Shown here: in pieces, positions 42,552 through 50,681 of the stretch
How the letters are laid out: each line of letters begins with the position of its first letter
How positions within the stretch are numbered: the stretch's first letter is position 1
From: Pseudonocardia hierapolitana
Lineage (GTDB): Bacteria > Actinomycetota > Actinomycetes > Mycobacteriales > Pseudonocardiaceae
Direction of reading: 5' to 3'
Length of the DNA: 64,000 nt
Assembly (NCBI RefSeq): GCF_007994075.1
Contig: NZ_VIWU01000001.1
Location: forward strand, 7,006,001 to 7,070,000
Translations under genes and position numbers: made by a program
Notes under the pieces: model-generated
The model's database searches: none
Told to the model about the DNA's origin: nothing
What the model saw: only the letters and a program-made list of their open reading frames with translations

Positions 42552-43756
42552 GCCGTCTCCACCACGACGCCGTCCGCCAGCAGCCGATCGATCTCCGCGC
42601 CCTCGAGGCCGAGCTCGCCCAGCACCTCGCGGGTGTGCTCGCCGGTGAGCGGGGCGCCCCGGTCGATCCGCGGCGGCGTGGCCGAGAACCGGTAGGGGAA
42701 GCCGGGCGTGGTCACCCGGCCCTCGCTGGGGTGGTCGTAGGTGACGAACGTGCCGTTGTGCCGGATCTGCGGGTCCTGCAGGAGGTCGGCGTAGCCGTAG
42801 ACGGGACCGGCCCAGATGCCGGCGGCGGCGAACGCGTCGAGCCAGTGCTGCGACGGCTTCGTCCCGAGGTGGCGGGCGGTCGTCGCGAAGATCTCGTCGC
42901 GGTGGCTCCAGCCGTGCTCCTCGTCGACCATGTCGAGGAAGGAGTCCTCGCCGAGCACCTCGCCGAGCGTCTTGAGCGGCGGGAACGCCAGCACGATGTA
43001 GCCGTCGGCGGTGCGGAACGCCCCGTAGGGCGCCCGGATGTAGACGTGGGCGTGCGGCTCGTCGGACCGCGTCTGCGGCAGCCCGCCGACGGTGTGCACC
43101 GACAGCTCCTGCATCTGCAGCGTCGTGATCGCGTCGAGCATGTTGACGGTGACGAGCTGTCCCTCGCCGGTGCGCTCGCGGTGCAGCAGCGCGGCGAGCA
43201 CGCCCTCGAACGCGGTGGACGCGGTGACGGCGTCCACGATGTACTGCCCGGCCGCCCGCGGTGCCTCTCCCGCCCGGCCGCTGGAGAGCATCGCGCCCGA
43301 CATGGCCTGCAGCAGCAGGTCCTGGCCAGGGCGCTGGGCGTACGGTCCGTCCTCGCCGTAGCCGGAGATCGACACGTAGACCAGCGCCGGGTTGACCGCG
43401 CGCAGGCTCTCGTAGTCGACGCCCAGGCGCGCCGCCACGCCGGGCCGGTAGTTCTGCAGGAAGACGTCCGACGAGGCGACGAGCCTGTGCAGCACCTCGC
43501 GTCCCGCGTCGGTCTTCAGGTCCACGGCGAGGGAACGCTTGTTGCGGTTCAGCGACAGGAACGAGACGTTGATCCGGTTGCCGCCCGCCCCGCCCGCGGC
43601 CGCGTGGCGCTGCCACTCGCCGGTGACGGGCTCGACCTTGACGACGTCGGCGCCGAGGTCGCCCAGCCGCTGGGCGGCGAACGGGCCCGCCATCGCGATG
43701 GAGCAGTCGAGGACGCGGTAGCCGGTGAGCACACCGGGCTGCTGCTGGCTTGTCAT
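42548..43756 (-). CDS. CaiB/BaiF family CoA-transferase
   Basis: 402 residues of the class III CoA-transferase family: N-terminal VLDCSIAMAGPFAAQRLGDLGADVVKVEP, the nucleotide/CoA part LNRNKRSLAVDLKT, and the catalytic Asp in GQDLLLQAMSG (about residue 155). It transfers CoA between carboxylic acids. Co-transcribed with the binding-protein-like gene (overlap), crotonase and, 12 bases upstream, an MFS transporter, which together form an uptake and activation route for an organic acid. Confidence 0.88.
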   Translation of the reverse strand: MTSQQQPGVLTGYRVLDCSIAMAGPFAAQRLGDLGADVVKVEPVTGEWQRHAAAGGAGGNRINVSFLSLNRNKRSLAVDLKTDAGREVLHRLVASSDVFLQNYRPGVAARLGVDYESLRAVNPALVYVSISGYGEDGPYAQRPGQDLLLQAMSGAMLSSGRAGEAPRAAGQYIVDAVTASTAFEGVLAALLHRERTGEGQLVTVNMLDAITTLQMQELSVHTVGGLPQTRSDEPHAHVYIRAPYGAFRTADGYIVLAFPPLKTLGEVLGEDSFLDMVDEEHGWSHRDEIFATTARHLGTKPSQHWLDAFAAAGIWAGPVYGYADLLQDPQIRHNGTFVTYDHPSEGRVTTPGFPYRFSATPPRIDRGAPLTGEHTREVLGELGLEGAEIDRLLADGVVVETA

Positions 43757-43768
43757 GTCGGTACTCCC

Positions 43769-45073
43769 TCAGGCGGCGGTGGCCGGGGCCGGCTCGCCCG
43801 TGACGCGGCGGGCGACGTCCGGGTTGGTCTCCGGCGCGAGCCACGCCGACAGCGCCGAGACCCCGGCGAGCCCGATCACGAGGAGCGCGACGAGCCACGT
43901 GCTGCCGCCTGCGGCCACGACGAGCGCCGTGGCGACGAGGGGGAGCGGGCCGCCGATGAGCGCGCCGGTGACCTCGCGGGCGGTCGCGATACCGGAGAAG
44001 CGGACCCTGGCCGGGAACAGCTCGGTGTAGAACGGCGCCTGCACGCCGAAGATCGCGCGGTCGGCCACGTGCGCCACGACCACGGCGACGTAGAGCATCC
44101 CGAGGCCGAGCTCGATCAGCGTGAAGAACGGGAAGATGAACGCGATCAGGAACAGGGCCCCCCCGATGATGACCGGCCGGCGGCCCACCCGGTCCGACAG
44201 CGCGCCCCACGCCACGGTCGCGGCCGCTCCGACGAGGCCGGAGAGGACCACGCCGAGCAGCGAGACGACCGGCGGGTAGCCCAGGTTGTTGATCGAGTAG
44301 GACAGTGCGAACGTCTGGAAGACGTACGCGAGGTTGCCGCCGAAGTTGACGCCTGCCGCGATGAAGAGGCGGCGCTTGTGCGAGGTCCACAGCTCGCGGA
44401 ACGGCGAGCGCTCCGTGTGCTGCTCCCGGACCTCCTTCTCGAACTCCTCGGTCTCGGGCATCCGCACCCGGATGAAGACGGCGAGCCCCAGCCCGACGAC
44501 GCTGAGCAGGAACGGCACGCGCCAGCCCCACGCGTCGAACTGGTCGCGGGGCAGCAGCGCGAAGAGCGCGAAGATTCCGGTGGCGAGCAGCATCGCGACG
44601 TCGACGGCCGCGCCCGGGATGCTGGAGAAGAGGCCCCGGCGCGTGCGCCCGGACTCGCCGGCCACCACCACGGCGCCGCCGTACTCGGCTCCCGCGCCGA
44701 AGCCCTGCACCACCCGCAGCAGGACCAGCAGGGCGGGCGCCCAGTAGCCGATCGCGTCGAAGTTCGGCAGCAGGCCGATCGCGATCGTCGACACGCCCAT
44801 CAGCAGCACTGTCGCGAGCAGCACGGGCTTGCGCCCGACCCGGTCGCCGATGTTGCCGAACACGATGCCGCCCAGCGGGCGCACGACGAAGCCGACCGCG
44901 TAGGTCGCGAAGGCGATCATCGTGCCGGCGACCGGGCTGACGTCGCCGAAGAACTGCGTGTTGAACACCAGGACAGCGGCCGACGAGTACAGGAAGAAGT
45001 CGTACCACTCGATCACGGTGCCCATTGCGCTGGCCGACACCGGCACCCAGCGTTGTCGAGCCGCGTCGCTCAT
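43769..45073 (-). CDS. MFS transporter, metabolite:H+ symporter (MHS) type
   Basis: 434 residues, 12 membrane segments. MHS features: GTVIEWYDFFLYSSAAVLVFN in TM1, FGNIGDRVGRKPVLL in the 2-3 loop, and RVVQGFGAGAEYGGAVVVAGE in TM4. Family members carry dicarboxylates, shikimate, proline or other polar acids. First gene of the LacI-controlled minus-strand operon; the double operator lies 15-40 bases upstream of its start. Confidence 0.88.
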   Translation of the reverse strand: MSDAARQRWVPVSASAMGTVIEWYDFFLYSSAAVLVFNTQFFGDVSPVAGTMIAFATYAVGFVVRPLGGIVFGNIGDRVGRKPVLLATVLLMGVSTIAIGLLPNFDAIGYWAPALLVLLRVVQGFGAGAEYGGAVVVAGESGRTRRGLFSSIPGAAVDVAMLLATGIFALFALLPRDQFDAWGWRVPFLLSVVGLGLAVFIRVRMPETEEFEKEVREQHTERSPFRELWTSHKRRLFIAAGVNFGGNLAYVFQTFALSYSINNLGYPPVVSLLGVVLSGLVGAAATVAWGALSDRVGRRPVIIGGALFLIAFIFPFFTLIELGLGMLYVAVVVAHVADRAIFGVQAPFYTELFPARVRFSGIATAREVTGALIGGPLPLVATALVVAAGGSTWLVALLVIGLAGVSALSAWLAPETNPDVARRVTGEPAPATAA

Positions 45074-45087
45074 GCTTTCTCCTCTGG

Positions 45088-45113
45088 TGTTAGCGCTACC
45101 GCTAGCGCTAACA
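45088..45113. promoter_or_regulatory. Double LacI operator in the MFS/SDR divergent promoter
   Basis: TGTTAGCGCTA (45088-45098) and TAGCGCTAACA (45103-45113) are perfect 11-bp inverted repeats separated by four bases. Each arm itself contains the palindrome TAGCGCTA with a central CpG, the LacI hallmark. The site sits between two divergent operons and can control both. Confidence 0.75.
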
Positions 45114-45212
45114 TCACGCTAGGCAGCCGCCGGTCGGGGTGTCAAACGGGAGCTGCGATCTTCGAGAGAAGGGTTCACCGATGAACCGTTCGTTGTCCGA
45201 CGGCGGCCGCTC

Positions 45213-45950
45213 ATGACGGCCGCGCTCGTCACCGGGGCTGCGGGCGCGCTCGGCCGGGCCACCGCGGGCCGTCTCGCGGCCGACGGGTTCGACGTCGCCC
45301 TGCTCGACGTCGACGAGGCGGGCCTGGAGGCGACGGCCGAGGAGGTCGTCAAGACCGGCGGACGTGCGTTGACGTTGCGGGTCGACCTGCGCGAGGCGGA
45401 GGCGATCGAGGACGCGGTCGCCCGCACCGCCGCTGAGCTCGGTCCGTTGGGGGCGCTCGTCAACAACGCCGCGACCTACCCGAGCCGCCCGTTCCTCGAC
45501 GTGCCCCTCGAGGAGTACGAGCAGGTGGTCGCGGTGAACCAACGCGCCTACTGGATCGCGGCGCAGGCCGCGGCCCGCCGGATGGTCCGGGCCGGGCGGG
45601 GGGCGATCGTGAACATCGCGTCGATCACCATGCACGGCGGCTGGTCCGACCTCGCGGCCTACGTCTCCACCAAGGGGGCCGCGGCCGCGTTCACCAGGGC
45701 GCTCGCGCGCGAGCTCGGCCCGTACGGAGTGCGCGTCAACTGCGTCTCGCCCGGCGCGTTCCCCACCGCGGCGGAGGAGATCCACGAGAACCCCGAGGAG
45801 TACCAGCGGTTCGTGCTCGACCGGCAGTCGCTGAAGCGGCGCGGCCGTCCCGAGGAGCTCGCCGCGGTCGTGGCGTTCCTCGTCGGCCCGGACTCCTCGT
45901 TCGTCACCGGGCAGTGCATCGAGGTCAACGGAGGGTGGGTGATGGCGTGA
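45213..45950 (+). CDS. Short-chain dehydrogenase/reductase
   Basis: 245 residues. Cofactor motif TGAAGALG at 7-14, NNAAT at 84-88, catalytic Ser137 and Tyr150-x3-Lys154 (AAYVSTKGA), and C-terminal GQCIEVNGGW. An Asp at the end of strand 2 (LLDVDEA) favours NAD. First gene of the plus-strand operon with DUF4432, Gfo/Idh and isomerase genes, so it probably oxidises a sugar or polyol. Overlaps the next gene (GTGA). Confidence 0.87.
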   Translation: MTAALVTGAAGALGRATAGRLAADGFDVALLDVDEAGLEATAEEVVKTGGRALTLRVDLREAEAIEDAVARTAAELGPLGALVNNAATYPSRPFLDVPLEEYEQVVAVNQRAYWIAAQAAARRMVRAGRGAIVNIASITMHGGWSDLAAYVSTKGAAAAFTRALARELGPYGVRVNCVSPGAFPTAAEEIHENPEEYQRFVLDRQSLKRRGRPEELAAVVAFLVGPDSSFVTGQCIEVNGGWVMA

Positions 45951-46996
45951 CGTTCGATCGAGCCGGGCTCGCGCGGCGGGCAGGGGACGTCAGCGCAGCG
46001 GGCGGGGTGCGCGCGGTCGTGCTGGACGACGGCGCCGAGCGCGGCATCCGGGTGCTGGAGTTCCGCACCGGTGGCGGCCTGGCGTTCGACGTGCTGATCG
46101 ACCGGGCGATGGACCTCGGTGCCGCCGAGTTCCGCGGCAACGGGTTCGGGTGGCGCTCGGCCACCGGCTTCCGCCACCCCGGCCTGCACGAGTACGCCGA
46201 CGAGGGCGGGCTGTCGATGCTGCGCAGCTTCTCCGGGCTGCTGCTCACCGCGGGGCTGGACCACACGCTGTTCACCGCCGAGGTCGACGCGTCGCAGTAC
46301 CGCTACCCGCACCGCCCGACCGTCTGGAACGGCCTCCACGGCCGCGTGGCCAACATCCCCGCCCGGCTGCACGGGTACGGCGAGCACTGGATCGACGACG
46401 AGCGCTGTGTGCTCTGGGCCGAGGGCGAGGTGCGCCAGGCCGCGGTCTTCGGCGAGCACCTGCGGCTCACCCGGCGCATCGAGGCCGACCTGGGCGGCAC
46501 CGAGATCCGGCTGATCGACACCGTGCGCAACGCCGGCTTCGACCCGACACCGCACATGTACCTGTACCACGTCAACGTCGGCTGGCCGTTCCTCGACGAC
46601 GGCGCCCGATGCGAGCTGCCCCTCGAGCGCACGCTCTGGCAGAGCGACAGCGTGGCCGAGCAGGGCGTGTCGAACGCCGAGATGCCCGCCCCGCAGAAGG
46701 GCTTCGTGGAGCAGGTGTACGAGCACGAGCTCAAGCCCGACGCCGCCGGCAAGGTGCGGCCGCGGCTGGTGAACGAGCGGCTCGGCGTGTTCTTCGAGCT
46801 CGAGTACGACGCGGCGCGGTTCCCGGCGTTCTTCCAGTGGCTGCACCTGCGCGAGGGCGCCTACGCCGTGGGCTTCGAGCCGTCCACGCACCACGTGCAG
46901 GGCGAGCCCGCCGCCCGCGAGGACGGGTCCATGACGTTCCTCGAGCCGGGTGAGGAGCGCCGCTACGAGACGGTCTTCCGAGTGGGGGAGTTGTGA
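45947..46996 (+). CDS. DUF4432 family (aldose-epimerase-like) protein
   Basis: 349 residues of galactose-mutarotase-like type: HPGLHEYADEGG, TVWNGLHGRVANIPARL, MYLYHVNVGWPFLDDG and a C-terminal FEPSTHHVQG. The spaced His and Glu residues are those expected of the aldose 1-epimerase fold. DUF4432 proteins accompany sugar-catabolic clusters and may epimerise or mutarotate the substrate. GTG 45947 is set by the overlap with the SDR stop. Confidence 0.8.
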   Translation: MTFDRAGLARRAGDVSAAGGVRAVVLDDGAERGIRVLEFRTGGGLAFDVLIDRAMDLGAAEFRGNGFGWRSATGFRHPGLHEYADEGGLSMLRSFSGLLLTAGLDHTLFTAEVDASQYRYPHRPTVWNGLHGRVANIPARLHGYGEHWIDDERCVLWAEGEVRQAAVFGEHLRLTRRIEADLGGTEIRLIDTVRNAGFDPTPHMYLYHVNVGWPFLDDGARCELPLERTLWQSDSVAEQGVSNAEMPAPQKGFVEQVYEHELKPDAAGKVRPRLVNERLGVFFELEYDAARFPAFFQWLHLREGAYAVGFEPSTHHVQGEPAAREDGSMTFLEPGEERRYETVFRVGEL

Positions 46997-48072
46997 GCGA
47001 TCTCGTTCCCGACCAGCCGGTCCGCTGCCGCGACTTCGGCATCGGCGCCGTGGGTGCCGGTTTCATCATGGCCGACGTCCAGCTGGACGCGTACGCCCGC
47101 GCCGGCTTCCCGGTCCGCGCCATCACGTCCCGGACCCGGGCGAACGCCGAGGCCGTGGCGAAGCGGTGGGACATCCCGGCCATCTACGACAGCGTCGAGG
47201 AACTGGTCGCCGACCCGTCCGTGCAGATCCTCGACGTGGCGTTCCCGCCGCACCTGCAGCCCGACGTCATCCGCGCGGCCCTGCGTCACGACCACGTCCG
47301 CGGCATCCTCGCGCAGAAGCCCCTCGCCCTGGACCTGGCCGCGGCCACGGCGCTGGTCGAGGAGGTCGAGGCGGCCGGCAAGGTGATGTCGGTCAACCAG
47401 AACATGCGCTACGACCAGTCGATCCGCGTGCTCAAGCAGCTGATCGACCGCGGCGAGCTCGGGGAGATCGTCACGGCCACCGTGGACATGCGTGCGGTGC
47501 CGCACTGGCAGGAGTTCCTGCGCGGCTACGACCGGCTGACGATCGCGAACATGAGCGTGCACCACTTCGACGCGCTGCGGTTCCTCTTCGGCGACCCGGA
47601 GGACGTCTACACCGCCGTGCGGAAGGACCCGCGCACCACGTTCGACCACGTCGACGGGATCGTCGCCTCCACGCTGCGGTTCCCGAACGGCGTCCTCGCG
47701 CTCTCGTTCGAGGACGTGTGGAGCGGGCCTGTGCAGGAGGGCGTCGAGGGCGACGTCGCCATCCGCTGGCGGGTCGAGGGCACGCGGGGGCTCGCCACGG
47801 GCACGCTCGGCTGGCCCGACTACCCCGACGGCAGCCCGTCGACGCTGCGCTACTCCAGCGAGTCGACGGACGGGTGGGTCGAGCCCACCTGGGACACCCG
47901 CTGGTTCCCCGACGCATTCGCCGGCGTCATGGAGCAGCTGCAGCACGCGCTCGCCACCGGCGAGCCGCCCGCGCTCCCGGCGCGGGACAACCTGAAGACC
48001 ATGGCCCTGGTCGAGGCCGCCTACCGATCGATCGCCGAGCGACGCGCCGTGTCGCCGGCCGAGTTCCTCTGA
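46993..48072 (+). CDS. Gfo/Idh/MocA family oxidoreductase
   Basis: 359 residues. N-terminal Rossmann domain with IGAVGAGFIMADVQ, the ILAQKPLALDL loop containing the EKP-type catalytic Lys, and a C-terminal beta domain with MSVHHFDALRFLFG carrying the catalytic His. It oxidises or reduces a sugar or inositol derivative with NAD(P). GTG start overlaps the DUF4432 stop, so expression is coupled. Confidence 0.87.
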   Translation: MSDLVPDQPVRCRDFGIGAVGAGFIMADVQLDAYARAGFPVRAITSRTRANAEAVAKRWDIPAIYDSVEELVADPSVQILDVAFPPHLQPDVIRAALRHDHVRGILAQKPLALDLAAATALVEEVEAAGKVMSVNQNMRYDQSIRVLKQLIDRGELGEIVTATVDMRAVPHWQEFLRGYDRLTIANMSVHHFDALRFLFGDPEDVYTAVRKDPRTTFDHVDGIVASTLRFPNGVLALSFEDVWSGPVQEGVEGDVAIRWRVEGTRGLATGTLGWPDYPDGSPSTLRYSSESTDGWVEPTWDTRWFPDAFAGVMEQLQHALATGEPPALPARDNLKTMALVEAAYRSIAERRAVSPAEFL

Positions 48073-48095
48073 TCCCGTCCACGAAGGAGTGGCCT

Positions 48096-48998
48096 GTGCT
48101 TCCCGTCGGCATCTTCTCCGGCATCTACCAGCACGACCTCGCCGAGGCCGCCCGGCGCGCCCGCGCGCACGGGTTCGGCTGCGTGCAGTTCGACCTCGAC
48201 TTCTCCTCGTGGGGTTCCACAGAGCAGGGCCTGACCGAGGCCGAGTGCAAGGAGGTCCGCGACACCTACCGCCGCCACGACCTGCCGATCGTCTCGGTGT
48301 CGGGCTACACCAACATCATCCACCCCGACCCGGAGGAGCGGCAGCTCCGCCTCAACCGGCTCCGGGCCCTGATCCGCAACGGCCGCAACCTCGGCACTCC
48401 CTACGTCATCAGCGAGACCGGCACCTACAACGTCGACAGCGACTGGGCGCCCGACCCCCGCAACCTCACCGAGGCCGGCTACGCCGAGTGCCTCGACGTG
48501 ATCGGCGAACTGGTGGAGGAGGCCGCCAAGCACGACGCCGTGTTCTGCGTGGAGACCTACGTCAACAACGTGATCGGCACGATCGACGCCACCCTGCGGC
48601 TGTTCCGCGACATCGACAGCCCTCACCTCGGCCTGGTCATGGACCCGACCAACTACTTCGAGGACCACAACATCGACGACATGGACGGCGTGCTGCGCCG
48701 CATGTTCGCCGAGCTCGGCCCGTACATCAAGATCGCGCACGCCAAGGACGTCGCCCGCGCGTCCGATGCCGGTGAGAAGCACGCCGACACGGGTGCCGCG
48801 GAGTACCTGTCGTTCCGCGGGGTCGGGGCGATGGAGCTGCACGGCCCCGGCCAGGGCGCGCTGAACTACCCCCTCTACCTGAAGCTGCTCGCCGCCCAGC
48901 ACCCGAACATGCCGGTGATCATCGAGCACGTCACGGAGGAGGAGGTCCCGGCGGCGAAGGACTTCGTCTACGGGGCGCTGATCGAGGTGGGCGCGTAG
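48096..48998 (+). CDS. Sugar phosphate isomerase/epimerase (xylose-isomerase-like TIM barrel)
   Basis: 300 residues of the AP-endonuclease-2/xylose-isomerase-like TIM barrel family. Metal-binding residues are apparent in VETYVNN, VMDPTNYFEDHN, IAHAKD and IIEHVTEE. GTG 48096 has AAGGAG at ideal distance. Last gene of the plus-strand sugar operon, followed by a strong palindrome that should terminate transcription. Likely isomerises or epimerises a keto-sugar intermediate. Confidence 0.85.
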   Translation: MLPVGIFSGIYQHDLAEAARRARAHGFGCVQFDLDFSSWGSTEQGLTEAECKEVRDTYRRHDLPIVSVSGYTNIIHPDPEERQLRLNRLRALIRNGRNLGTPYVISETGTYNVDSDWAPDPRNLTEAGYAECLDVIGELVEEAAKHDAVFCVETYVNNVIGTIDATLRLFRDIDSPHLGLVMDPTNYFEDHNIDDMDGVLRRMFAELGPYIKIAHAKDVARASDAGEKHADTGAAEYLSFRGVGAMELHGPGQGALNYPLYLKLLAAQHPNMPVIIEHVTEEEVPAAKDFVYGALIEVGA

Positions 48999-49002
48999 CC
49001 CC

Positions 49003-49059
49003 GTTCCGACGAACGGCGCGTTCGTCGGAACCTATCCGACGAACGCGCCGCTCGTCGGA
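49003..49059. terminator. Bidirectional palindromic terminator / repeat unit A
   Basis: Perfect 12-bp arms GTTCCGACGAAC (49003-49014) and GTTCGTCGGAAC (49020-49031) with loop GGCGC, followed by a second hairpin with TCCGACGA and TCGTCGGA (49035-49059). It lies between the convergent isomerase and DUF559 genes and overlaps the end of the latter. Its core recurs at 50104-50166. Confidence 0.7.
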
Positions 49060-50021
49060 ACGTCAGGGAGGGCGTAGAGCCTGGGCCGGGGGCGTAGCGC
49101 CGCCTGGGCGTGCGTGCGCTCCAGCTCGGCGAGGACCGTTGCGGGCTCGCGTGCGATGCGGCTGGGTGCGGTGGCCACCACGATGATCCCCGTCGCCGTC
49201 ATCGCGGAGCGGCGGGCGAGGGTGGCGGCGTGGTCGGCGGGGCCCAGGTGGAACTCGTGCGAGTCGATCTCCCATGCCATCGCCACGTCGTCGAACCAGG
49301 CGTCCGGCTTCGCGATGAACCGTCCGTGCTCGTCGACGACCTCCGGGTTCCACAGGGCCGGCGGCAGCGCCTTGCTGCGCTGCAAAAGCACGCGGGCCTT
49401 CGCCTCGGCGACGGACCGGATCCCCGCGCTCACCTCCCGCAGCACCTCACGGGGGAGCCGGGACCCGCGTTGGGCACCCGCCTCGAGCTCGGTGGCGAGC
49501 TGTGCGGGAGTGCGCAGGCCGCGCTGCACGACCTCGGCGACGACCGAGCGCACGACGTCGCGCTCGCGCATCCGGCGCACGGTGTCGATCACGGCGCGTT
49601 CGAGCGGAGCGATCGGCCACCGCCCGGGCGCGGGACCGGGGAGCCGGTCGGTGCGCTCGATCATCACGAGCCCGTAGCCGCTGCGCCGCCGCTCGGGTGG
49701 CACGAGCAGGTGCACGGGTCCGCTGGGACGGGGTGCCCGCTCCAGCCCGTGCAGCTCGAGCGCGTCGAGACCGGTGATCAATGCATCCGGGCCGGCGTGC
49801 AGCAGCCCACCCCGACGGCGATCGTCCCGGGTGGGAGGACCGTTGCGCAGCATCACGAGGCCGGGCGCCAGCCGGCGCCATGGCCCGCCGGGGCGGCAGC
49901 GGTAGGCGATCGTGTCGCGGTGCATCCCGAGTTCGACGAGGTCGCGGACGAGGACGACGAGACCGCCCCGGTAGGCGACGAGATCGTCGAGGTCGGGGAC
50001 GTCCGTGCGGCGGCGAGGCAT
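49032..50021 (-). CDS. DUF559-type / AbiEi-like protein
   Basis: 329 residues. An N-terminal region with a winged-helix look (LVVLVRDLVELGMHRDTIAYRCRPGGPWRRLAPGLVML) like AbiEi-type antitoxin proteins, a middle segment, and a C-terminal nuclease-like fold: NPEVVDEHGRFIAKPDAWF, AWEIDSHEFHLG, GIIVVATAPSRI, matching the DUF559/Vsr-like PD-(D/E)xK pattern. Many actinobacteria carry several such lone genes. It is enclosed by two related palindromes (49003 and 50104), and its last codons lie inside the first. DNA cleavage activity is inferred only. Confidence 0.7.
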   Translation of the reverse strand: MPRRRTDVPDLDDLVAYRGGLVVLVRDLVELGMHRDTIAYRCRPGGPWRRLAPGLVMLRNGPPTRDDRRRGGLLHAGPDALITGLDALELHGLERAPRPSGPVHLLVPPERRRSGYGLVMIERTDRLPGPAPGRWPIAPLERAVIDTVRRMRERDVVRSVVAEVVQRGLRTPAQLATELEAGAQRGSRLPREVLREVSAGIRSVAEAKARVLLQRSKALPPALWNPEVVDEHGRFIAKPDAWFDDVAMAWEIDSHEFHLGPADHAATLARRSAMTATGIIVVATAPSRIAREPATVLAELERTHAQAALRPRPRLYALPDVPTSGAFVG

Positions 50022-50103
50022 TCGCCCACGGTGCGATCCCGCCGAGGCTCCAGCCAGGCGAACCTCGGATCTGTGGATGCGCGAGGCACGAGGTGGACAA
50101 CCT

Positions 50104-50166
50104 CGATTCCGACGAACGGCGCCTTGGTCGGATAGGTTCCGACGAAGGCGCCGTTCGTCGGAATCG
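50104..50166. repeat. Long palindrome, repeat unit B
   Basis: Perfect 22-bp arms (50104-50125 and 50145-50166, starting CGATTCCGACGAACGGCGCC) with a 19-base loop that contains a further inner stem GTCGGA/TCCGAC. The core TTCCGACGAACGGCGC is shared with 49005-49020. It lies upstream of the DUF559 start and just past the end of the ATPase relic, so it may be a terminator for the relic and/or part of an element around the DUF559 gene. Confidence 0.7.
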
Positions 50167-50169
50167 GGT

Positions 50170-50666
50170 CAGCCCGAAGTAGTCCGACAGGACCGGTACG
50201 AAGAGCACGGCGGCGAACGCCACGACGAGCACGGCGACCAGCACCGCGGCGGCCTCGGCGAAGTCGGCGTCGGTTCCGTAGGTCAGACCGGTGTAGCTCT
50301 CGAACTCGTTGATCACCTCGTCGGGGGTGCGCCCGGTGCTGAACCCGTTCGACACGAGCTTGTAGAGGTAGGCGTACACGGCCGTGCCGAACCCGGCCGT
50401 GACGACCGCTGCGGGGATGACGAACCGCGCGAGGTTCCCCAGCAGGTGCTCGTCGGCGCGTCGTTGTACCGGCCCATCGCGAGCAGGGCCGCGCCGATGA
50501 CGAAGAGGATCGAGTTGTAGAAGGAGAAGACGTTCGTGCGCAGGATCGTCGCGTAGCTGCGCGAGGTGCCGGTGACCGGTGTGTTCGCCTCGCCCGCGCG
50601 CCGGAGGGCGGCCGCCTCCGCGGAGGTCAGCCCGGCGGGTGCCGTGACCTGCGCCCGTGCGTCCAT
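50170..50666 (-). pseudogene. P-type ATPase (CtpE-like) with large internal deletion
   Basis: The first 65 or so codons from ATG 50666 match the N-terminus of CtpE-type P-type ATPases (GLTSAEAAALRRAGEANTP, TSRSYATILRTNVFSFYNSIL, TM1 ending MGRYNDA). The frame then shifts near 50485, and the next frame reads a C-terminal ATPase-like membrane region (HLLGNLARFVIPAAVVTAG, VLVAVLVVAFAAVLFVPVLSDYFGLT), as in the last segments of CtpE. The phosphorylation DKTGT and nucleotide domains, about 600 residues, are missing. The frame has no proper stop before the palindrome. Clearly non-functional. Confidence 0.75.
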
Positions 50667-50681
50667 GGCGCGGAGATTAGG

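Noticed and set aside
42635..45184. An 849-codon open frame on the plus strand
   Set aside because: Shadow of the CoA-transferase and MFS genes; composition is acidic/His/Arg-rich without protein-like features.
49447..50379. A 310-codon minus-strand membrane protein frame
   Set aside because: The first about 80 codons are the C-terminus of the broken P-type ATPase; the rest runs through the palindrome and overlaps the DUF559 gene in another frame.
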